From: Chloranthus sessilifolius
Taxonomy: Eukaryota; Streptophyta; Magnoliopsida; Chloranthales; Chloranthaceae
Reading direction: 5' to 3'
Assembly (NCBI GenBank): GCA_021018995.1
Contig: CM037588.1
Coordinates: forward strand, 35,461,000-35,524,999
Length of the DNA stretch: 64,000 bases
Shown: piece after piece, positions 57,281 to 64,000 of the stretch
Layout: every line of letters starts with the position of its first letter
How positions within the stretch are numbered: position 1 is the first letter of the stretch
Made by a program: the position numbers and the translations under genes
The notes under the pieces: generated by a model
What the model saw: the letters and a program-made list of their open reading frames with translations, nothing else
Told to the model about the DNA's origin: nothing
Databases searched by the model: none

Positions 57281-58270
57281 TTTGATAAAGCGGCGATAGA
57301 AGCTAGCATGACGAAGGAAAGATAGAATCTACCATACCGAAGTTGGTGGCGGTAGATTGGCTATTATGTCGATTTTGGCCCTGTCAACTTCTATTCCTCT
57401 TTTGGAGACAATGTACCCTAAGACTATGCCTTCTTGAATCATGAAATGGCTCTTTTCCCAACTCAGCACCAAATTAGTTTCTTCACATCTCTCTAAGATG
57501 AGGGCAAGGTGATCAAAACAAGAATCAAAAGTTCGGTAGAATACGGAAAAATCATCCATAAATACTTCTAAAAACATGTCTATTATGTCAGAAAAGATGG
57601 CCATCATGCATCTTTGGAATGTTGTCAGAGCATTGCATAACCTCAAGGGCATGTGTCGATAAGTAAATGTTCCACAAGGACACATGAAGATAATCTTCTT
57701 TGAGCTTTCGGGTATACCAGAACTTGATTATACCCTGAGCATCCATCGAGAAAGCAAAAATATTCTTGACCCGTAACTTTTTCCTAAATTTGATCAATAA
57801 AGGACAGTGGAAAATGATCCTTGCGAGTAATTGAGTTGAGTTTCCAGTAGTCAATACATACGCTCCACCCTGTGGTTTCGCATAATGGTACCAACTAATC
57901 GGCTACATTTTCCTTCACAGTAATTTCAGATTTCTTTGGGACTACCTGGATGGGAGTCACCCACTCACTATTAGAAATCGGGTAGATAATACATGCGTCG
58001 AGTAGTTTCACAATTTCTTTTTAAACAACCTCCCTCATATTTGGATTCAGTGGTCATTGACTTTCTCATGAAGTCTTGGCATTGTTCTCTAAATGAATCT
58101 GATGCATACATATCGAGGGATCAAGCCCTTTAAGGTCTGCAACAATCCATCCTATTGCACGCTTATGTTTCACAAGTTTGGATAACAACTTACTCTCTTA
58201 TACCTTGTTAAGAACAGATAAAATGATTACTGGGAGAGTTTTGTTAGGCCCAAGGAAAGCGTATTTGAGG
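57281..58270 (-). pseudogene. pol: Reverse transcriptase of Ath-F
   Basis: Upstream AIGWIVADLKGLDPSICMHQI; then LLDACIIYPISNSEWVTPIQ and VVPKKSE, WSVCIDYWKLNSITRKDHFP, and CGTFTYRHMPLRLCNALTTF. The catalytic box FMDD (57551-57562) is intact. Thumb: GIVLGYIVSKRGIEVDRAKID. Frameshifts near 57680 and 57860 and several stops. Clear Athila-type RT. Confidence 0.88.
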
Positions 58271-58698
58271 GTGTCGGAAAGTAGTTTCAAATTTAAAGAT
58301 GGTGCTTTTTTATAGATGGTTCTAATGGTTCACTGGAAGTAACGGGCAAAGGTTCTATCCATGGCTTCCAAGTTCTGGATTGGGAATCATGGGAAGAAGT
58401 GTCCAACAGATAAGTCACCTCCTCAGATTATTATTCAAACTCCCTCAAGTCTGTATGCCATAGTGCAGTTTGAAGCGCTTCCTTAGAAAAGACAAAAGGC
58501 AATGCCTCTTCTACCAATTTTTCAATTTCATCTATGGTGAAGCATTCCTTGTCGTCGATTGAAGCTATCTGGTTGGCTGCCCACTACGTGAAAATGGGGA
58601 ATAAACAACACCAGTTGCTTAAAATCAACTATGGTCTCTAGCCATTGTAAAGAAATTAACCAATGCAAGGACCCAAAATTGAGGTTTATTAAATACAA
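58271..58698 (-). other. Decayed upstream end of Ath-F
   Basis: A pre-RT leader-like stretch without a clear domain. Similarity to Athila pol fades and the stretch ends at TGTGACAACCC (58699). No protease recognised. Confidence 0.45.
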
Positions 58699-60640
58699 CT
58701 GTGACAACCCGAGTTTTCCTTACCTCAAATTTCTCACATCGTCGGAGCACATACAGGACCCGAATTATAGTGATACTATGATATCGAAGTTCTAGCATCA
58801 CTTCCTGACAGCTCAATCTTTCCTCGCATTTACCATAAGAAGGATCAGGCCATCACACATTGGTAAGCTTGCATCAATCAGAAGCAAAGTGCGTGAAGTG
58901 AAAAGCATGACAGAGCAATAGTAAGAACAAATGGCAAAATAAACCCACAAAAACTAGCTACCATATACACATGGCTAAAAGAAACTATATATCTACCGAT
59001 GAAGGCCGACATCAATCTAAACAGTGGATCAAAACATATCATTGTATTTAATTACACCTCCCATTTATCGTTTATCAAAAACCAAAAGAACTATCCAAGT
59101 TCCACTCCAAGCAGCTAGGGGAAATGCCCCTCAGGAAGGTCCTACTCTTCCTCTGGGTCATAATTCGGACCGTCCTCCCACTCTGGATCATGTTCGGAAT
59201 TAGCCCCTACAGCTGTGACGTATAGTCGAGGGATGAGCTTCATCTAAGCTCAAAAGAGAAAATAACATGCAAATTCGCACCTTATCATTCATATTTTTGA
59301 TGCATAAATAAATCAATGGAAATTTGTATTGTATCAAAATATATCGATTTCAAAGCAAAGCATTTAAAGCCTTAACAAGTCAAATCATGATGGCAAATAA
59401 ATATTATGCAATGCATATCGGGACAAGAAGTCGAAACACGAATCGAAGCTTGTCAACGGAAACGAGTATCAACACATGTAACAAGGATTCGAGACAATTT
59501 AGAATGCATAGCATATTATCATAACGTAGCATCTCACATAGCATGGTTCGAGACATATCACATCATATGGCATTAGAGTAACTATCCCGTAGTAGGGAAC
59601 AGAGAAGTCCGTATTATGACACAAGGTCGTAATCTCGGGGACTCCACCCCTCTCTTGGAGACTCCACTCCCCTTACGACTAATGCAACTCAGAAACAATT
59701 CACATGGCAAAGCATCCCGTATTAGGGAACTGAGCAGCCTGTAGTAGGGCACAAGATTGTAACCCCGGGGTGTGACAGCCCAGATTTTGGACCTCAAAAA
59801 CTCGGGCCGTCAGCTCAATCCATACGACCGAACCCTGAACACATCGAATGGAACACTTGGCACAATCCACACAAAAGCGGAAACAAAGCACATACTTATA
59901 CTAACAAAAGAAAATCTCCAGTTCTATTTAAAAGTAGTACTCAAAATAATGGTTCTAATTCCATGCAAGTGTACATGGACAAAAGAATTGAAAAGTACCA
60001 CCGGTGATGGCCATCCTTCACCGAAACATGTTTCAGAAAACAATAGTTGACATATTTACATGTATCCGAATTGATACAACAAAAATGGCTTGACGTACCA
60101 AGCCTTATCTACACAAAATCTATCAATGATCACTATCTCTGCTGGAAGAACTCCTCAGGCGAAGGTTCTAACTCCTCCCCCAGTGCGTACTCAGAGTCCC
60201 CTAAATCAGTATCCTCTGTAGCAGTATCTTCACCTGAACTTGTGACATATAGTCAAAGGGTGAGCTTTATCCAAGCTTAATAGAGAAAATATCCATACCA
60301 TGCATTTGATCACATTACACATATGTTTTATGACGAAAATTTAATAATTGAATGATACATTTGCAAGGCATTCAAATCAAAGTAACTAATTCATGTATGG
60401 AATTCTAAAGTATCACGTGGTTTCAAAAGCTTTTCATATCTCACACAAAAGAAAACTTAAATTGATAACTTAATTAATCTTTCGAGCATAAATAGCATCA
60501 GAAGCCGTAACATATTGATGGAATAGCCACCATCGTCGTTCAATGAACTATTCCACGATGCCAAGCCCCTAAACTCCATTACCAGGGTCACTTCACTCAC
60601 ATTGACCACTCTCGGTCCACAGGTCACACAAAGTTGTACA

Positions 60641-60709
60641 GATATCCCGCCGTACCGGTCGCTGATATCCCGTCATGTCGGTCACGGCTATACCGCCACG
60701 TCGGTCGGG
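60641..60709. repeat. Three tandem 23-bp repeats
   Basis: Units start at 60641, 60664 and 60687: GATATCCCGYC.T.YCGGTC and a diverged third (GCTATACCGCC...CGGTC). Confidence 0.7.
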
Positions 60710-61194
60710 TATTCACACATAAACCTTAAATCAAAGTGCAAAAGTTAACTTATAGTTTATCACCGTGGATTGTCATAATTTATAGCTAGGTTTAGGATTT
60801 GAAAGAAAGGTCTCATACATACATGTAGCCCATTGGCACATATACGGATCCTATTAGGTTCGAGTTCACACTCGCACATAAATTTATCATTTTGAAATAA
60901 GAGTGCACAGTTCGCATGGTTGAAATGACAAGATATCACAATTTTCACAACACATACTGGTTATATCACAATTTATATGTTATCGTAACAAGGGCATGCT
61001 ATAGAATTTTCCCTACCTCACACGAAGTCAAACTTAACTTCCATAACTCAAAATGGTTCTTTAAGCCCAAGGCTCAAGCTCACACCTAGCATACATGAAA
61101 TTTATATGCACAGCATAAAAAATGACGTAACATAGGAAGAGACAAGGTCTCTTCAAAGTCCTTAGTCCAAAACAAATAAAATCTAGAACTGCCA

Positions 61195-61500
61195 AAATCG
61201 ACTGGTTGAAATAAATTGGACCGATTGATTTCCTTCATAAACCAGAACTCACAAGAATACCGACCAGTCGATTTTCAAATCAATCGATCGGACGACTTCC
61301 CATTCGACCGGTCAGTGTCCCAGAAACCCATTTTACATGCTCAATATTTTTCTCAAATCGATCGGTCGTGATATTTTCGACTAGTCGGTTCTCCAAATTG
61401 ATTGATCAAAATAATTTCAACCGGTCGGTTTCGTTCATGGCCATTTATGTTCCAAAGCCTGAGAAAATCGAATGGTCGATTTTCAAATCGACCGATTAGT
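61195..61500. repeat. Cluster of CGACCGGTCG-type half-palindromes
   Basis: About ten copies of variants of AAATCGACCGGTCG (for example TTCGACCGGTCAG, AAATCGATCGGTCG, CAACCGGTCGGTTT, AAATCGACCGATT) within 300 bp. Unlike the Tat palindromes the spacing is irregular. Confidence 0.7.
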
Positions 61501-61744
61501 TTTGTCATATCATACCCATCTCCAGTTTGGACCTCTCAAATCCACTTTCTTTAAAATTTTCACTTTTCTTCCTTAATTTCTTCACTCATATGCATAATTA
61601 AGCTCACACACATAATCAATACAAAATCTACACAGATTTACCTTCTACATTGATTGCTTCCTCGAGTTGAGTCATACGAGCGAGAACATCGCCAAGGGTA
61701 GCTAAGGCATGCTGCTATGGTGGAGGCACATGGAATTCAGCTTA

Positions 61745-62855
61745 TTACTGAGTTGGGACATCAGCTACTGGTTGTTCTTGTTCAGGTGGTACTGACTGCT
61801 CCTGCTCTTGCCCTTGCCCGTCATGGTCATGGTCTTGTGGGTCATTAGGTGCGGGTGGTACCACTTGTTCTATAGGGGGTAGAACCCTCTTCAATTGGTT
61901 GTAAGTCTGATTCCAATTCGTAAAAGTATAGAATTTCATGTGATCATTTGCTTTCGGTTCATCATCAGAAATCTTATATTCTTCTGGGTCAGAGTAGTCC
62001 TCGATCATGCTCGCTAAATGATGAGCATATGGAAGATGATCCTTTGGCTTTGCCCCTCCTTTCACAAACTTTCCTCTGATATACCTGATTCCTTCAACTA
62101 CCATTTGGGTGGCACTAAAACATCAGTTCTGAAAAGCTAAATATAGGGCTTGCTGTACCTCTCCTACCCTCTCAGTGTTGTGGTGCAAAGGGTAAAGATT
62201 ACACTTGATGATCTTATTTAACATCCACAAATGAGGAGGCAAATCGATCCTCCGAATTACAAAATCCGACCCACCCCTGTTGCCCCTGGGTCATCTGGTT
62301 TCTTACCTCTAAGAATTTAACTGGTGTGGGGAAAGGGGATAATAAATCAATTCCACGTCCATAGGAGTCATAGCACTCCAAGCCTTTGGAAACGTTGATG
62401 AGAGTGAACTTATACTCACGCTCATCAATCCAGGTCATAATCAGCTGGGGATCAATAGCCTTATGCAGGTTCTGATAAAATAACTTCACTAAACGAGGGT
62501 AGTAATACTCATGCAATGGTTGGAGAATATTTTGTAAGCCGGCCTTAACAATGTACTCTTTAGCCCACACTGTATTTCCCTGAACATTTTCATCTTGGAC
62601 CAGGGCCTCATCGATTATATACTCGTCCACAAAATCTTTACTCTCCCACCACTCATTGGGCTGCTCCGAGTGTGGTGATGGTGGTGGTGACGAGTGGTGC
62701 GAAGATGATGTGGATGATGAAGAAGATGAAGAATATTGTGGGGACTGTGGTGGAGAAGGTGATTTTGGTGGTGACGGTGGTCTCAACGTACTAGGGCGTT
62801 GAAATGGTAGCTTCAAAGCCGCAACATTAGAGGCTTGTCACATTCTAGGTGGCAT
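61745..62855 (-). pseudogene. Putative plant transposon protein (PF20167-like), frameshifted
   Basis: From ATG 62855 (MPPRM, then a TGA). After that the frame is open to 62214 with a Ser/Pro-rich head (PPSPPKSPSPPQSP and a run of Ser) and the domain-like part VKLFYQNLHKAIDPQLIMTW...YKFTLINVSKGLECYDSYG. A frameshift near 62240 leads to NKIIKCNLYPLHHNTERVGE and a second open piece 61745-62104 with an acidic, Gln-rich tail. The order fits the plant retroelement-associated domain known as putative plant transposon protein. Function unknown. Family assignment is moderate. Confidence 0.55.
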
Positions 62856-63511
62856 TTCTATGGCTTAGCCAGAATATCTAACTAGGGCACAAATAAAGTG
62901 CAAATCCAATTAGGGTTTACCTCTTATGGCATGATTTGAATCTGATTCTGCAAGAATCCTATCTGAAATTCTTTGAAATTCACTTCTACTATCTCTCAAG
63001 GAAGAGGAAGGAAACCCTAGCAATTTAGGACCCAAAATGTGAAATTTCGAATGTTTCAAGAAGGGCCCAGATGGAACTCAACTCCAGCCTCTACAAACAT
63101 AGCAAACATGTTATAGGAACTTGAGACTGAACTCAAATTGAAGCCATATAAAGAAAATGTATTGAGAGTTTCAAAGATTTGGAACAAACCTTTGTCTGCT
63201 TCGCAATCAGCGGTAAACAAAATGAAGCAAGCAAGTGATTTGCACATTTTCCTGTTAGGGGACAAAGCATTCAAATGATTGATCTCCTTAAATTAAACAA
63301 AACCACCTCCAACACATCTGATCATTAAAACAAAGAACCAAACTAGGTAAACAGGAAAATAAGACCAAAAAGAATTAGCCATCTTTAAATTTCATTGAAA
63401 TGAACTAAAGTAGAATTGAACATATAACATTTATGATAAGTGATAATGTTACCTTCACATATGTGATGATTAAAGACCTTGGCAAACCCAACGCGTGTGG
63501 TAATATTGTGT
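62856..63511. other. No gene recognised
   Basis: AT-rich DNA. A 72-codon minus ORF at 63056-63274 has no recognisable domain. Confidence 0.5.
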
Positions 63512-63960
63512 TTAAAATTGATATGTCAAAAGTTTATGACAGACTGAGTGGAGGGCTCTCTCTCTCTCGTTCTTCGCGAATTTGGAATTATTGAGCACTC
63601 TTTGGAGGTAAAGAGCATCTCTTTGCTCTGCCATAGTGCAATTTAGTCTGGAAGTGTGCTTAGTTGTAAGTGTTCTTAGCTCTTTTGGAGAGTGAAAGAG
63701 CTGAATTTGGGTCTCTCTTTTAAAGAACAATTTAAACCTATTCTTTTTAAGATCATTGACCAATCCAGCCCAATCTGCATCTATATATTTAGAAATACTC
63801 ATATGGCCATGCCACCTATATGCCAAACCATAGCCCCACTAGAATTGATGAATTGGAGAATGCTAAACAATAGTGAGATGAATAGTGCATGGAGCATGAA
63901 TAAACTGTCTCAAAAAACTGACACAAATGTGATGTTTAGTCTCGTAAGAGTAAGATAAAT
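63512..63960 (-). pseudogene. Ty1/copia RT-RNase H remnant
   Basis: Minus strand, several frames: FIHAPCTIHL (end of RT), a stop, GYGLAYRWHGHMSISKYIDADWAG and VNDLKKNRF, matching the copia RNase H pattern (TDADWAG...DRKS). The remaining sequence to 63512 is degenerate. It is the only copia trace in the window. Confidence 0.75.
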
Positions 63961-64000
63961 CAAACATCCCACTAGCCGCTGGTACTAATGTGGATCTGAC

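Larger units (their letters stand above)
51305..58698 (-). mobile_element. Ath-F: Athila-like Ty3 element, 5' part missing
   Basis: Minus-strand element with 3' LTR (51305-52579), polypurine tract, 3' non-coding region and pol (RT, RNase H, integrase). Protease, gag and 5' LTR are not present; similarity ends near 58270-58698, where TGTGACAACCC, a new LTR-like start, appears. The outer end of its LTR is also cut (about 25 bp missing), so no target duplication can be seen. Confidence 0.85.
58699..61640. mobile_element. Two related LTR-like segments of another retrotransposon family
   Basis: Two segments start TGTGACAACCCGAG (58699) and TGTGACAGCCCAGA (59766). They share blocks in the same order, for example TATAGTC.A.GG.TGAGCTT.ATC near 59220 and 60246. 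No coding domain, primer site or clear end seen. Within them: a duplication at 59587/59715 (about 128 bp offset) and a 23-bp repeat at 60641-60709. Best read as diverged LTRs; strand and family are unresolved. Confidence 0.5.

Noticed and set aside
58699-61640. Naming this LTR-like stretch as a specific chromovirus
   Set aside because: TGTGACA starts fit several families and no coding domain, primer site or far end was found.
1-64000. tRNA, rRNA or other structural RNA genes
   Set aside because: Only tRNA-like primer sites were seen; no cloverleaf with both intact arms and anticodon, and no rRNA core motif noticed by eye.

Overview
This window is plant nuclear DNA (angiosperm, probably a eudicot; the species cannot be read from it). 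It is made almost entirely of nested LTR retrotransposons. I see no convincing single-copy host gene, rRNA or tRNA. The evidence is Ty3/gypsy gag-pro-RT-RNase H-integrase domains of two plant lineages (Tat/Ogre-like and Athila-like), their LTRs, primer sites and target-site duplications, and a Ty1/copia scrap at the right edge. All coding regions carry stops or frameshifts.

Layout. (1) 1-15678: Tat-A, plus strand. The window opens inside its 5' LTR and the complete 3' LTR is 14032-15678. It sits in the RNase H region of Tat-B. (2) 15679-20353: Tat-B, minus strand, running backwards from RNase H to mid gag. (3) 20354-50621: Ath-E, an Athila-like element on the minus strand, inserted in the Tat-B gag and bounded by the 5-bp duplication CTGGG on both sides. 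It carries gag but no pol. (4) Within Ath-E, about 20422-45580: Tat-C, minus strand, the best preserved element, itself split in its 3' LTR by a solo LTR (21040-23504, duplication GTGGT). (5) 50627-51304: the missing piece of Tat-B gag. (6) 51305-58698: Ath-F, minus strand, with 3' LTR, 3' region and RT-RNase H-integrase. (7) 58699-61700: LTR-like non-coding DNA; then an ORF resembling a putative plant transposon protein (minus, 61745-62855) and a copia RNase H remnant (about 63512-63960).

Tat-C is the interesting element. Between its integrase and 3' LTR it carries about 7 kb that Tat-A lacks, holding two genes on the opposite strand: a plant mobile domain (PMD) gene whose seven exons all join in phase 0 (27477-29951), and a DUF7745-like gene (30560-32197). 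Arrays of a short near-perfect palindrome (arms GGCGCAACTA and TAGTTGCGCC around one central A or T), mostly repeating every 47-48 bp, lie in the U3 part of both Tat-C LTRs, in the leaders of Tat-C and Tat-A upstream of gag, upstream of the PMD gene and directly upstream of the DUF7745-like gene. Each array lies upstream of a promoter or ORF, which suggests a shared cis-element linking the sense and antisense genes of the element. This is the best candidate here for an undescribed system.

Other points: a stem-loop conserved in the pro-RT spacer (probable intron) of all three Tat elements; a 24-bp minisatellite coding an 8-residue Gag repeat; tandem repeats in the leaders; Gln-to-stop nonsense changes consistent with deamination of methylated cytosine; and microhomology at the truncated ends of Tat-C.
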